DNA of 64,000 nt, from the NCBI GenBank assembly GCA_914767715.1, contig OU612069.1, forward strand, positions 2,048,001-2,112,000, given 5' to 3'. The position numbers and the translations under genes were made by a program. This document shows positions 1 through 10,309 of the stretch, in pieces. Every line of letters starts with the position of its first letter. The first letter of the stretch is position 1. Source of the stretch: Membranipora membranacea. Taxonomy: Eukaryota > Bryozoa > Gymnolaemata > Cheilostomatida > Membraniporidae. Below the pieces are notes generated by a model. That model searched no databases. It saw only the letters and a list, made by a program, of their open reading frames with translations, and had not been told where the DNA came from.

Positions 1-87
1 CATCACAATCATACGCTCCACTGCACACTCTCCAGTCTTCAACACAGTGACCATCCAGGCAGGTAAACTCAGGACAGGACTCATCAA
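1..87 (-). CDS. LDL-receptor class A exon, runs off left edge
   Basis: Reading the minus strand, an acceptor (TTTTGTAG) at 88 is followed by an open frame with the LDL-A signature: C, FTC, GHCV, W, VC, and a DC pair, so five of the six cysteines are visible before the window ends. The exon begins with two bases that complete a codon, so the upstream intron is phase 1, the usual phase for LDL-A modules. LDL-A modules are calcium-binding, disulfide-bonded extracellular binding domains. It most likely follows the LDL-A exon at 509-653 in the same gene. The acidic calcium-binding end of the module and the rest of the gene lie outside the window. Confidence 0.8.
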   Translation of the reverse strand, partial: MMSPVLSLPAWMVTVLKTGECAVERMIVM

Positions 88-508
88 CTACAAAACAGAT
101 CAGCATGGTGATTGATGGTGTTTTATTGGGTAATTTAGTTTTGCATAATTCACAATACTGACAAGGTCAATTGTAACCTGATATCACCATTTTATAACAC
201 TAATTATTTTTGTTACATAAACATTGTGGAAAATCCAAATTGAGTTGGAAATAAAGAAGTCTTTTTTAAGACAATTCATCAATTCTATAAATCAACGGTA
301 ACTGCTAACCGTTGTTTCTTTTTTAATGGTTTCAATCTATATATCTGTTTATAATGTTTTTTCTAGCTGCAGCCTTTATTAGAAATCATTTTAAAACCAA
401 TATTTTCAATACCCTTACATTTTTTTATGATGAACAGCAGAATCATCTACAATCTTGTGATATACATTGAAGAAATTTAAACAAAGTAAAACGAAAGTAA
501 AATATTAC

Positions 509-653
509 CAACTGGGCAGCCTATTTCATCATCTCCCTGTGGACAGTCGCTGCTGGTCAAAGTTGCCATCACATCTCCATGTACTGGGGATACAGTCCCC
601 CTCCTCACATTCCCATGGTATCCGCTCACCTGGCCTCATCACCAGACAATCAC
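509..653 (-). pseudogene. LDL-receptor class A exon broken by a 10-bp insertion
   Basis: A CCGCAG acceptor precedes 653 and a GTAATA donor follows 509. The first half reads as an LDL-A module (DC, WEC, EEGDCIP, W, RCDG, NFD); the second half (DCPQGDDEIGC) is in another frame. The two halves would join perfectly as CDGNFDCPQGDDEIGC if about ten bases (CAGCAGCGAC, near 550-560) were absent. With those bases removed the exon would be 135 nt with phase 1 at both ends, as LDL-A exons usually are. As written, the frame stops soon after the fourth cysteine. This is either a damaged allele or gene, or an assembly error. Its start phase fits the donor at 2301 of the repeat exon. Confidence 0.7.
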
Positions 654-2181
654 CTGCGGAATGAAATATTGAAAGAACATACTTCATATGTTGACAGGAC
701 TTCAAGTCTAGCACTGGCCCCCACTCTTGTAGGCTCAAAGATATACTACTAGTTTTTACAAACTACCGTGTAACACAAAACAGCCTGTTCAGTAAACATA
801 TGGTCTAGAAAAATCTTTTCTGATTCATTTTTTTCGCAATTCGGTTATGCCAATCTCTTTTTTTGTGAAAGTAATTATGTTATATTTTTATTAACTTGTA
901 ATGCATACTTTATATGTTTCATATCACCTGTTACAAATTTAAGCAGCAAAGAAAATCAATCAATCAATCGATTGTTGCATATAATATTATTTTTTATATC
1001 ACAGAGCAATTATAAGGGTATAAAAGTTATACTGCATGTGTTTTTATTTTACTGTTGGGAAATCGTCAATCTGGATACCTGATTTCTTATTTCTATAATA
1101 TGTCCAACTTTCAAGCTATACATAAATTTTATTGTCATTTTGTGGTTATCGAGTTATCTGGGTATTTCTAAAGATTTATGTGTGACTTTATTACAAAAAT
1201 CTATAATGTTATGACTTATTTAGAAAAACTTATTGCAACACAAATGACAACAATATGGTTGTAGCTTGAAAGCTGGACATTTGAAAAAAAGATGGAACCA
1301 GTCTTCGTACTTAAAACAGAATCACTGATGGTCTATCATTTGTAGGTACATCAGCAAAAATGCAGCCATTGTAACATATAGAGATAGCAAGGTTTTAGCA
1401 TCCATGCACAATTTTTCCCGATGTAACAATAATTATTATTGGTGCGTCCCCCTGTTTATCCTTACTCAGTGATTATATCAATCCACCTACCCGAAGTCTT
1501 GTTTAAATAAAATTGTACTAGTACTTATCGTCTATCATTTATTCATTTCTTAAATAAATATTCTAAATTCTTTAGAATAGATGATAGACAAATTATAGTT
1601 TGACCCCCAAAACTCTTGCCCCCTTAAAACTGTCCCTCAGCCGGGGAAAACAGGACATGAACATGTTCTACTGTTTTGCGATTAAATTTTTTATTTGTGC
1701 AGAGGGTATGGATGGGAGGGAGGGCAATATTAAAATAATCCCTTTTTTTAACACATCTGTTGAAAAAGTGGTAGAGCCATGGCCCTGCCTATGAAAATAC
1801 CCTGTTTGTAGTAATGCTAATTGGGTACATCACTCATTTTCGCTATAGTGTAAAGAAATTTAGATGAGGAAGATGGTAATTGGTCTTTTCATTCAATTTC
1901 ACGGAAGTTTAGATAATAATTTTATTTTAATGGCTGTCCGTCTTTATAGACGATGACTACACTGAGGTGCGTGCTATGGAAGTTTTATAGTGACGATTAG
2001 GTTTAGGTTAGTCATTAGTGCCTCTCTTCAACGACTGACAGCCTTAACCCAGCGTGAAGCATAAAGCCAGAGCTGCAGTGGTTGGTGCAGTAATTATATT
2101 TTGCAAGAATAGTATGCAGAACAAAAAATCTCTGTTACTTCTCACAGTGTCCTCGCAAGATTGTTAGCATTGGTCAAGGCA
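654..2181. other. Intron-like stretch without recognisable gene
   Basis: AT-rich sequence between the LDL-A exon and the Thr-Ala repeat exon. Apart from the inverted repeat at 1101-1280 I see no exon with supported splice sites; the short ORF near 1600-1794 has no recognisable content. Confidence 0.5.
1101..1280. repeat. Inverted repeat / MITE-like element
   Basis: The left arm begins TGTCCAACTTTCAAGCTATA and the right arm, reverse-complemented, reads ATGTCCAGCTTTCAAGCTAC, with the homology continuing inward to the TTGTCATTT stretch. The same arm sequence (GTCCAACCTTCAAGCTATAC) recurs at about 56873, inside the MITE at 56668-57091, so this belongs to an interspersed family. No coding capacity. 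Confidence 0.6.
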
Positions 2182-2300
2182 TTATTGCTCAAACAAACTG
2201 TTAACAATGGCATTCCGGGCTTGATTTGGAATTTGAGGTATGCATTCCAGGTTTTTGAGTAGCATTAACAGGATTACTGATCTAGTACATAAAGGCTCAC

Positions 2301-4583
2301 CAGGAAAAGTTTCACAAGTAAGTTTTTGTAAAGAAGAAGCAGCAGTAGCAGCAGTAGTAGCAGTAGCTTCAGTAGCATCAGTAGAAGCAGTAGCAGCGGT
2401 AGCTGCAGTAGAATCAGTAGAAGCAGTAGCAGCAGTAGAAACAGTAGCAGCGGTAGCTGCAGTAGCAGCCGTATCTTCAGTAGAAGCAGTAGAAGCGGTA
2501 GCTGCAGTAGCAGCAGTATCTTCAGTAGAAGCAGTAGCTTCAGTAGCAGCAGTTGCAGATGTAGCTGCAGTAGAAGCAGTAGCAGCAGTAGCTGCAGTAG
2601 AAGCAGAAGCTGCAGAAGAATCAGTAGCTTCAGCAGAAGCAGTAGCTGCAGTAGAACCAGTAGCTGGAGTAGCAGCAGTAGCAGTGGTAATAGCAGTATA
2701 AGCAGTAGCCTCAGTTGAATCAGTAGAAGCTGTAGCTTCAGGAGCATTAGCTTCAGTAGAAGCAGTAGCAGCAGTAGTTTCAGTAGAAGCAGTAACTTCA
2801 GTAGCAGCAGTAGCAGAAGAAGCTTCAGTAGAAGCAGTAGCAGCAGTAGTTTCAGTAGAAGCAGTAGCAGAAGTAGCAGAAGAAGCTTCAGTAGAAGCAG
2901 TAGCAGCAGTAGCTTCAGTAGAAGCAGTAGCTTCAGTAGCAGCGATAGCTGCAGTAGCAGCAGTATCTTCAGTAGAAGCAGTAGCTTCAGTAGCAGCAGT
3001 TGCAGATGTAGCTGCAGTAGAAGCAGTAGCTGCAGCAGCTGCAGTAGAAGCAGAAGCTGCAGAAGAAGCAGTAGCTTCAGTAGAAGCAGTAGCAGCAGTA
3101 GTTTCAGTAGAAGCAGTAGCTTCAGTAGAAGCAGTAGTTTCAGTAGCAGCAGTAGCAGAAGTAGCAGAAGAAGCTTCAGTAGAAGCAGTAGCAGCAGTAG
3201 CTTCAGTAGAAGCAGTAGCTTCAGTAGCAGCGGTAGCTGCAGTAGCAGCAGTATCTTCAGTAGAAGCAGTAGCTTCAGTAGCAGCAGTTGCAGATGTAGC
3301 TGCAGTAGAAGCAGTAGCAGCAGCAGCTGCAGTAGAAGCAGAAGCTGCAGAAGAAGCAGTAGCTTCAGTAGAAGCAGTAGCTGCAGTAGAACCAGTAGCT
3401 GGAGTAGCAGCAGTAGCAGTGGTAATAGCAGTATAAGCAGTAGCCTCAGTTGAAGCAGTAGAAGCTGTAGCTTCAGGAGCATTAGCTTCAGTAGAAGCAG
3501 TAGCAGCAGTAGTTTCAGTAAAAGCAGTAGCTTCAGTAGCAGCAGAAGTAGCAGAAGAAGCTTCAGTAGAAGCAGTAGCAGCAGTAGCTTCAGTGGAAGC
3601 AGTAGCTTCAGTAGCAGCAGTAGCAGAAGTAGCAGAAGAAGCTTCAGTAGAAGCAGTAGCAGCAATAGCTTCAGTAGAAGCAGAAGCTTCAGTAGCAGCG
3701 GTAGCTGCAGTAGCAGCAGTATCTTCAGTAGAAGCAGTAGCTTCAGTAGCAGCAGTTGCAGATGTAGCTGCAGTAGAAGCAGTAGCAGCAGCAGCTGCAG
3801 TAGAAGCAGAAGCTGCAGAAGAAGCAGTAGCTTCAGTAGAAGCAGTAGCAGCAGTAGTTTCAGTAGAAGCAGTAGCTTCAGTAGAAGCAGTAGCTTCAGT
3901 AGCAGCAGTAGCAGAAGTAGCAGAAGAAGCTTCAGTAGAAGCAGTAGCAGCAGTAGCTTCAGTAGAAGCAGTAGCTTCAGTAGCAGCGGTAGCTGCAGTA
4001 GCAGCAGTATCTTCAGTAGAAGCAGTAGCTTCAGTAGCAGCAGTTGCAGATGTAGCTGCAGTAGAAGCAGTAGCAGCAGTAGAACCAGTAGCTGGAGTAG
4101 CAGCAGTAGCAGTGGTAATAGCAGTATAAGCAGTAGCCTCAGTTGAAGCAGTAGAAGCTGTAGCTTCAGGAGCATTAGCTTCAGTAGAAGCAGTAGCAGC
4201 AGTAGTTTCAGTAAAACCAGTAGCTTCAGTAGCAGCAGAAGTAGCAGAAGAAGCTTCAGTAGAAGCAGTAGCAGCAGTAGCTTCAGTGGAAGCAGTAGCT
4301 TCAGTAGCAGCAGTAGCAGAAGTAGCAGAAGTAGCAGAAGTAGCAGAAGAAGCTTCAGTAGAAGCAGTAGCAGCAATAGCTTCAGTAGAAGCAGTAGCTT
4401 CAGTAGCAGCGGTAGCTGCAGTAGCAATAGTATCTTCAGTAGAAGCAGTAGCTTCAGAAGCAGCAGTTGCAGATGTAGCTGCAGTAGAAGCAGTAGCAGC
4501 AGTAGCTGCAGTAGAAGCAGAAGCTGCAGAAGAAGCAGTAGTAGTGGGAGCAGCTGTAGCAGCAGTAGCAGCAGTAGTGGTTC
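2301..4583 (-). CDS. Giant Thr-Ala-x tripeptide-repeat exon of a secreted protein
   Basis: An open frame of about 760 codons made almost wholly of tripeptides A-T-x, where x is Ala, Ser or Glu (for example ATAATEATASTE), so Thr falls at every third residue. Tyr, Pro, Phe and Gly appear only at fixed places in a longer unit. Landmarks (the ANAPEA block) recur at 2741, 3476 and 4169, that is every 735 and 693 bases, both multiples of three. The acceptor after ATCCAAG at 4584 and the GTGAGC donor after 2301 are both phase 1, matching the signal-peptide exon upstream and the LDL-A exon downstream. If the donor is not used, the frame runs on to a stop at 2182 through a Cys-containing tail of about 40 residues. 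No membrane segment is seen. A heavily O-glycosylated stalk or mucin is the plain reading; the Thr-Ala-Ala pattern also resembles antifreeze glycoproteins. Because the DNA is triplet-repetitive, other frames are open too, so coding rests on the signal peptide and phase match. Confidence 0.6.
2301..4583. repeat. Hierarchical triplet/9-bp repeat with ~700-bp higher-order unit
   Basis: The DNA is an imperfect array of GTAGCAGCA/GTAGAAGCA/GTAGCTTCA units (9-bp period on the plus strand). These are arranged in recurring blocks about 280-290 and 420-470 bases apart, themselves inside 693-735 bp higher-order copies. Block boundaries keep the reading frame, which suggests growth by unequal exchange under coding constraint. 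Confidence 0.85.
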
Positions 4584-5381
4584 CTTGGATTGTATGTGAT
4601 ATATTTTGCAAATAATATTATTAATGTAATCACCAGGTCTGTTCGGATCAGGACCATAAACACAGGAGGTCTACTGTATTTTTTTTGCACCACGCAATGC
4701 AGTATAAAGAACCCCCTCTGCCTTTTCGACGAAAGAGTAGCCAGAAATGGCGGGCAAGGGTATAGGGTTTCGGTTTTGGACTTTCGGACATTTACCTTGG
4801 TTAAGAGACTTTTCGAGAGCTTTTAGACTTTGGATTTTCAGGCTTTTGACACTTTCCAGATTTGACATCTTTTCAGTTTTGATATTTTTAAACATGCATA
4901 GAAGACAAATAAATGACAATTAGAGTTTCTTGATAATGTTTTAATGGTATTGTGGCTTGTGTTTGCTTTAAAAGGAGTGGTAAACCCACCAAATCCCCGA
5001 ACCCCTCAATTACATCAAGTGTGAAGCAATGAAACGCATAACCTCCCCTAGCTCGAGGAGGGGCTTCCGGTTTCTTTCAAGATCTTGTTGTCTTGTGCGG
5101 CTTGCATTCTAAAAGTAATTCACACGATCCACATTAGCAATCACTTGTGTTCATTAAGTGGCGGCTTGCCTATTGTTGTTATTGCATTAGTGGTAACTTT
5201 TTGGTAGATCTCTGCAAGAGATTAAATTGCATAAACACAAAATAATGGTATCGTAATCCCTCACCTATAGATCGCGCGATTTATAAGTGAAGGCGGCTGT
5301 AAGAGAGTAGCATATAGACATGACTTTCATTTGAAGCATTTTTATATTTAGCTTGGACTAAAACCTATTACAATCACCGAA

Positions 5382-5446
5382 GCTGAATAGCTCAGTGTGC
5401 GACTTGTAATCATGAAGTTGTGAGTTCAAAACCCACTGTGGGCAGC
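5382..5446 (+). other. tRNA-like segment (A and B box) inside the MITE
   Basis: TAGCTCAGTGTG resembles a pol III A box and GAGTTCAAAACC a B box, with GCTG and CAGC at the ends able to pair. There is no proper anticodon arm, so it is not a working tRNA. The same start, GGCTGAATAGCTCAGTGTG, recurs at 50678. Confidence 0.45.
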
Positions 5447-5553
5447 TTTTTCCCCAAAACTACTCATTTGTAGTGAATGTGTGCCACAAAATTCAAATTT
5501 TTCAACAATCAGCATATCATATCTCTCTCACAGTCTTTCAAAATAAATAAAAC

Positions 5554-5706
5554 ATGCCAAGAACCTCATACACCATTCAGCAGAAACTGGAAGTATTGAG
5601 AACAGTTGAAAAGAATAACAACCTTGACAAGACTGCAAGGGAATTGAACATTAATAGACGCTTGATTCAAAGATGGAGAGCTTCCAAACATCAACTACTG
5701 ATATGA
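5554..5706 (+). pseudogene. Truncated transposase HTH domain (BrkDBD/pogo type)
   Basis: A 50-codon open frame: a basic start, then YTIQQKLEVLRTVEK, then TARELNINRRLIQRW, then TGA. This is the helix-turn-helix pattern of Brinker/pogo-type DNA-binding domains (K-L-x-V, A-R-E-x-x-I, x-x-x-V-x-x-W). No catalytic DDE domain follows. It lies wholly within the inverted-repeat element, so it is best read as the surviving N-terminus of the parent transposase, not as a host transcription factor. Confidence 0.6.
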
Positions 5707-6115
5707 TTCACTTATAAGACACGGTGTCTTATAGCTGTGGGGTGTCTTATAGCTGTGGGGTGTCTTATAACTGGAGCATTTTTATTTTTTCTGAGGGGGG
5801 TGATTCACTTATAAGTCCGGTGACTTATAGGTGAGGTTTTACGGTAATTTGGAAGCAACCTTGTCAGTTAATTGTATGCATTGAATAATGAGCACCGAGA
5901 ATTTGTTAAGCCGACTGTGTCATAAATAGAATCTATCAATGTTCACCCTCGTTGATCGCCTGACTGGTTGTTGCATGTGTTATTTGTATGTTGCCTTATG
6001 GTCTAGGATATCATGATACAGTGTTAATCGAAACATGGCGCAGAGTTTCCCAATGATCCTCCATTGGTTATCTCCCCCTGTGCACTTATGTTTTGCCTGC
6101 TAGGGTGGGGCAGTA

Positions 6116-6196
6116 CAGTAGAAGCACTAGCTGCAGTAGAAGCAGTAGCTGCAGTAGAAGCACTAGCTGCAGTAGAAGTAGTAGCTGCAGTGTGAC
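6116..6196. repeat. Relic of the Thr-Ala repeat, 18-bp period
   Basis: Four copies of an 18-bp unit (AGTAGAAGCACTAGCTGC type) closely resembling the big array at 2301-4583, with the same Ser-Thr-Ala frame on the minus strand. It lies in the intron just downstream of the signal-peptide exon. An acceptor (CTGCAG) is available but I find no good donor in the right phase, so it is more likely a dispersed fragment than an exon. Confidence 0.55.
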
Positions 6197-6349
6197 TGAA
6201 AGGACTAATTTCACAGTCATCCTACTCTTATTTATATATCATGCAAATATTCACAACACCATCTTTACAAGGCCTGAGAATCAACAAATTCTCTCAAAGA
6301 AACACCCTCGTATACCTCATATTTATGCTTTGTATTATATTACACTTAC

Positions 6350-6410
6350 CTGCAACTTGGGCTGCTAAAGATAAAAATGCAGCGAGGCAGAAAGTCATCA
6401 ACATCTTCAT
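6350..6410 (-). CDS. Signal-peptide exon of the Thr-Ala repeat protein
   Basis: On the minus strand an ATG at 6410 opens MKMLMTFCLAAFLSLAAQVA, then G completed across a consensus donor (GTAAGT). This is a textbook secretory signal: a short basic start, a hydrophobic core, and small residues (A-Q-V-A-G) for cleavage. The exon leaves one base, which the acceptor at 4584 completes to Gly and runs into TTTAATAATAAPTTT. The match in phase, and a cleavage site falling exactly at the start of the repeat, support one secreted product. Confidence 0.65.
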
Positions 6411-8216
6411 AGTGTCGATTTACAACAAGTTCCACCGCACACAATATCCTCCTTTCAGTACTCGCTGATGATCAATCAATGTTCAGTAAACTTCAAAAAC
6501 TCTAGTTTAATATCACGCCAGCTAATGTTGTTATTTTATGATATGGATGTTTACTGTGTCTTCTTGGCAGGGGTGAATTGTATTATTTTGATCCCCAGAT
6601 AGTGATAACATTTCAAAATATACAATGTGATCTGAGTATAAGATCAGTCCCCCTAAATGTGTGACCTATAGTTACCACTTTTACTACTCTAACGCTGCAG
6701 AGTACGGCATGTTGTCATTGTAACCTTGGGATGTAACAGATTTACAGATGCATCACATTACATTACATTACATTGCTCATTTGGATATTCAAGGTGCCAC
6801 CACCTGGATACTCTTACTTTGCAATTGATTCATAGCCTCCGACTCCTTTTTTTCCACTGAGGGGCTCTCAATTCCCACCCTCAAGAAAGTAAACTATGGC
6901 TACCAGATCAGTTTTCAATGTTATTGATTGACCTTGCCTTAAAAAAACTTTTGAGAACTGCTGTACCTATATGTGTAGGCTGTTAGATATTTATGATATG
7001 TTAATATTCTGCTGGTAGCAAGTAAGCATCCTCATCATAGCACTGTCTTAGCTTTCACTGCCACAAAAACATCACAGGTATGCCTAAATACATATCGAAA
7101 GGATCAGATCAGTAAGGTACCAGCCTTGAATTAACCTTCGATGCCAGTAAAGGTAAAACTTAGCGCTTCTTAACATCACAACACAAATCGTAAGAGCTTC
7201 TGTAATACTCTATATAGCAAATGGATTATACTCCATGACCTTCCTGTGCTATACATAGTACTAATGGTTTCGATACTCACAAGTACAGAGACTCGACAAA
7301 ATTTATTTTATGCGCATAAGATCTTTCAAAAACATCAGGTGGTTTTATGAGAATTGTTTGAACATTAAATGGCATGACAGGGTCGTAGTTTAGAAAAAAA
7401 TGGTAGGGGAGGCAAAAGTCCGAGGTGATTCCTAAGCATCACCAGGAGGGGTGCTGTAAGCTCCTCTCGAAGCCATTTAAGGCATAAAATTAGCAAATGG
7501 AAATCCCAAAGGACCTAATTCTGACATAGATTATGCAATTATAGTGTTTTTAGGCCACTGTATTTCGCTTTCTAGGGGAGGCACTGCCTCCCTGCCTCCC
7601 CTAGATCTACGGGCCTGCATGACTGGTAATATCTGGCAGACGGTATAATGTTGATGAGTAGCTGTAATTTCATCATGCAAAAGCCAAGGGGATCCAGCAC
7701 AATCAAAGACACAATCAATTTTTGCATGACTGGTTATGAGTTAGCTGTTAACATACAGATAGTAGACAGATGTTGATTGTGAATTGATTGGCCAGGGTTG
7801 ACAATGTTCGGTTACAGGTATAATCATGCCCTGCCTGGATAGAAGGCTAAATTCTTTGATGGCTTGTGTGGTGATAGATGAACTAGCTTTAACTTGCTTG
7901 AATTTAGCTGTAGCGCCATCAGTTTCTAACACAATATATGTGAGGAATGCTAAAATACTACTGTTGTGATAAAAAAAACCTGTGGGGAGATGGCGTGTTC
8001 TACCTAGCAGTAATCTATATCATATATAGCATATATCTTAAATGTATCTATCATTTATTTGAGCAGTGCCATCTGCAAGGTTAATCAATTGCAACACCAT
8101 ACTGCAACTAAGCATTGACAATTGAAGATTTCCAAAGATTGTGAAACCAGGGATTAAAATCAATTAACTTAGTTTCTTTTATAAATTTCCCTGGCTATTA
8201 GTGTACTATTCTACTT
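6411..8216. other. Intergenic stretch; one strong stem-loop
   Basis: No supported gene. It holds a GA-rich stretch near 7390-7450 and a perfect 13-bp stem (TCTAGGGGAGGCA and its complement, 7571-7605). The upstream part should contain the promoter of the minus-strand gene starting at 6410; no clear TATA box stands out. Confidence 0.45.
7571..7605. repeat. Perfect 13-bp inverted repeat, 9-nt loop
   Basis: TCTAGGGGAGGCA at 7571-7583 pairs with TGCCTCCCCTAGA at 7593-7605. The core TAGGGGAGGCA also occurs at about 7405 and, inverted, in the 24-bp tandem repeats at 21041-21112, so it may mark a dispersed element. Confidence 0.55.
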
Positions 8217-8231
8217 AATTGCTTATGGCAA
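8217..8231. repeat. Target-site duplication, left copy
   Basis: AATTGCTTATGGCAA, identical to 10979-10993. It abuts the point where reverse-transcriptase homology begins. Confidence 0.8.
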
Positions 8232-9302
8232 GGATTCCCTGGATGTCTTGAGCATGTGAGCATGATTTGGTCAGCAATAAAATCTGCTAAACAAGCTAAA
8301 TCAAACCTTGAGGTAATCTGGTTGGATTTGGCCAACGCCTATGGTTCTGTACCGCACAGCATAATTGACCTCGCACTATCACACTTCTGGGTGCCCGACA
8401 GGCTAAGGGTTATGGTTGAGCGCTACTATAAAAAGTTCAAAATGCGATTCACTACTAAGAACTTTACCACGAGCTGGCAAGAGCTGGCAGTAGGCATCCC
8501 TATGAGATGTGCTATATCACCTTTGCTATTCGTTATGGTGATGGAGATAGTTATACGGAATTCACAAGGCAGTGTGAATGGGATCCAGGTTGCGAATAAC
8601 CAGATACTTCCGCCGATGAGGGCCTTTTTGGATGACATTACAATAATAACACCAGACAAGGCTCAGGTTGTAGCTTCAATCGATAGACTGCATGAGTTGA
8701 TAGAGAGATGTGCGATGCGATTCAAACCTAGCAAGAGCCGGTCCCTGTCTTTGTGTAAAGGCAAACCTGTACCAAATACCTACTTCATAGGAACAGAGCG
8801 TATTTCCACGCTTGCAGAGCAGCCTGTGAAGAGCTTAGGAAGATGGTATAGTTTACCAATCACAGACAGGTTCCGCGGAAACGAGGTGAAAAAGCAACTC
8901 ATTACAGGGCTGGACGCGATTGAAAAATGTGGTCTGTCTGGTAAATACAAAGCCTGGATTCTCAACTTTGCACTCATGCCTCGAATTCTGTGGCCTCTGA
9001 CAGTTTATGATATTCCGCTTACACCAGTTGAGAGAATGGAGCAAATGATATACAAGCACATGCGCAAGTGGCTCAAAGTTCCAAGGAGCTTCAACGCTAA
9101 TGCACTGTATGCTAGTTCGTTTACTCTTTCACTACCTATGAAATCGCTTGTGGAAGAGTACAAAACATCAAAAGCGAGACTGGATATGATGTTGAATGAG
9201 TCACCAGACCAGGTGATAAGGGAATGTGCTCCAACACTAGACACTGGTAAAAGTGGTCTGTCACAGAGACTGTCAGAGATGCCAAATCTCGGCTGGAGAT
9301 AA
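8232..9302 (+). pseudogene. Reverse transcriptase fragment (RLE-type retrotransposon)
   Basis: The frame is open from the insertion boundary to a stop at 9300-9302. It contains the first catalytic aspartate in WLDLANAYGSVPH, a degenerate GIPMRCAISPLLF block, the FLDD catalytic pair in AFLDDITI, and the KPSKSRSLSLCKGK block. The N-terminal fingers are lost by truncation. Near 9250-9275 the homologous reading passes to another frame (AKSRLEISEIVGAV), so at least one frameshift separates it from the endonuclease part. Confidence 0.8.
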
Positions 9303-10309
9303 GTGAGATTGTGGGTGCTGTGACAACTGCACGTCATGGCATCGGCTGGGAAGCAAACCAGTGGTTCTCAAAGGAAAGGCCAAAGGTTAGACGGGAGATG
9401 GTAGTTGATGAGGTGCGCAAGATGGAAGAGGAGCGCCGCCAGACACAAGCTGTAGGCCAAGCCCAACAAGGCAGGTGGACTTGTTGGGAGTCTGTTGAGC
9501 AGCGTCAGCTCAAATGGACAGAAATGTGGTCGATGGAGCCACAAAGGATCAGCTTTCTGGTTGATGCAGCTTATGATCAACTACCGACCCCGGCGAACCT
9601 GGAACGCTGGAATTTGACCGAGAACTTGAAGTGCGCCGAGTGCTCGGCCAAGGGCACACTTGGAAGATACACATATAGGCATAATCAAGTCCTGAAAGTG
9701 TTGTGTAAATATGTCACGGAGAAGTGTGAATATGCTAATGCTGGTGGTGAAGCGCGTGAAAAGATTTTGCGCAAAAAGGGATTGATGAACAGCGGAGAAT
9801 GGCAGGTGAGATGCGACCTCACAGAGCAGCTCAGCATGCCACAGCATATTGTGATCACGAACCAAAGACCAGACTTAATTGTCTGGTCTGACAAAGAAAA
9901 AGCACTAATACTGATGGAATTGACGGTGCCTTTGGAAGAAAATCTCTCAGACGCGCATGAGAGAAAACTGACAAGATACGAAGATCTGGTGACACAATGC
10001 CAAGACAAAGGTTGGAATTGCGAATTATTCGCAGTGGAAGTTGGCTGCCGTGGATTCATGGCTAGATCAGCTACCAAATTTCTGACTAGAGTTGGGCTGT
10101 CGGGCAGAGAACTCAAACAAGCCACAAAAAGCTTAGTACATGAGGCAGAAAGCGCATCTGCATGGCAACAGCACTGTGTGAAGACTGTAAGCTGTAAGTG
10201 TAAGCTGGGGTTTAACACACTCACTTTGTTTTGTGGAGTTGGCCAGCATTTAATTACTTTGTTTATAATCCTTGTAAGGATTAGATTGAGGGGATTAAGT
10301 GATGATTAG
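9250..10309 (+). pseudogene. Retrotransposon C-terminal part: zinc knuckle relic and endonuclease
   Basis: The frame (first ATG at 9311) holds a CAECSAKGTL half-knuckle that jumps directly to GRYTYRHNQVL. In related elements about a dozen residues with a His and Cys lie between these, so the knuckle looks internally deleted (from memory of the family). Further on come RPDLIVW and LMELTVPLEENL with a KLTRYEDL helix and VEVGCRGF, the PD-(D/E)XK-like restriction endonuclease. Reads through to a stop at 10307-10309. Non-functional because of the upstream frameshift and truncation. Confidence 0.75.

Larger units (their letters stand above)
5251..5844. mobile_element. Pogo-like MITE with TA target duplication
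   Basis: Both ends carry related terminal inverted repeats: TCGTAATCCCTCACCTATA on the left and, reverse-complemented from the right, CCGTAAAACCTCACCTATA. The similarity continues about 25 bases further in, to TTATAAGTGAA. The dinucleotide TA flanks each end. Inside are a transposase DNA-binding remnant (5554-5706), a tRNA-like segment (5382-5446) and repeats of TGTCTTATAGCTGTGGGG near 5720-5770 that may be subterminal transposase-binding repeats. It is a deletion derivative, not autonomous. Confidence 0.7.
4584..6349. other. Intron between signal-peptide exon and repeat exon
   Basis: About 1.77 kb. It holds a pogo-like MITE (5251-5844) and a small relic of the Thr-Ala repeat (6116-6196). 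No other supported exon is visible. Confidence 0.5.

Noticed and set aside
2274-4427. A 717-codon Leu-rich frame and plus-strand Ala/Val-rich frames over the repeat
   Set aside because: They are other readings of the same triplet repeat; none joins a signal peptide or module in phase.
5382-5446. A working tRNA gene
   Set aside because: A and B boxes are present but no anticodon arm can form; it sits inside a MITE.
6093-6468. Two plus-strand ORFs over the small repeat and the signal-peptide exon
   Set aside because: Antisense shadows of the minus-strand exon and the repeat relic.
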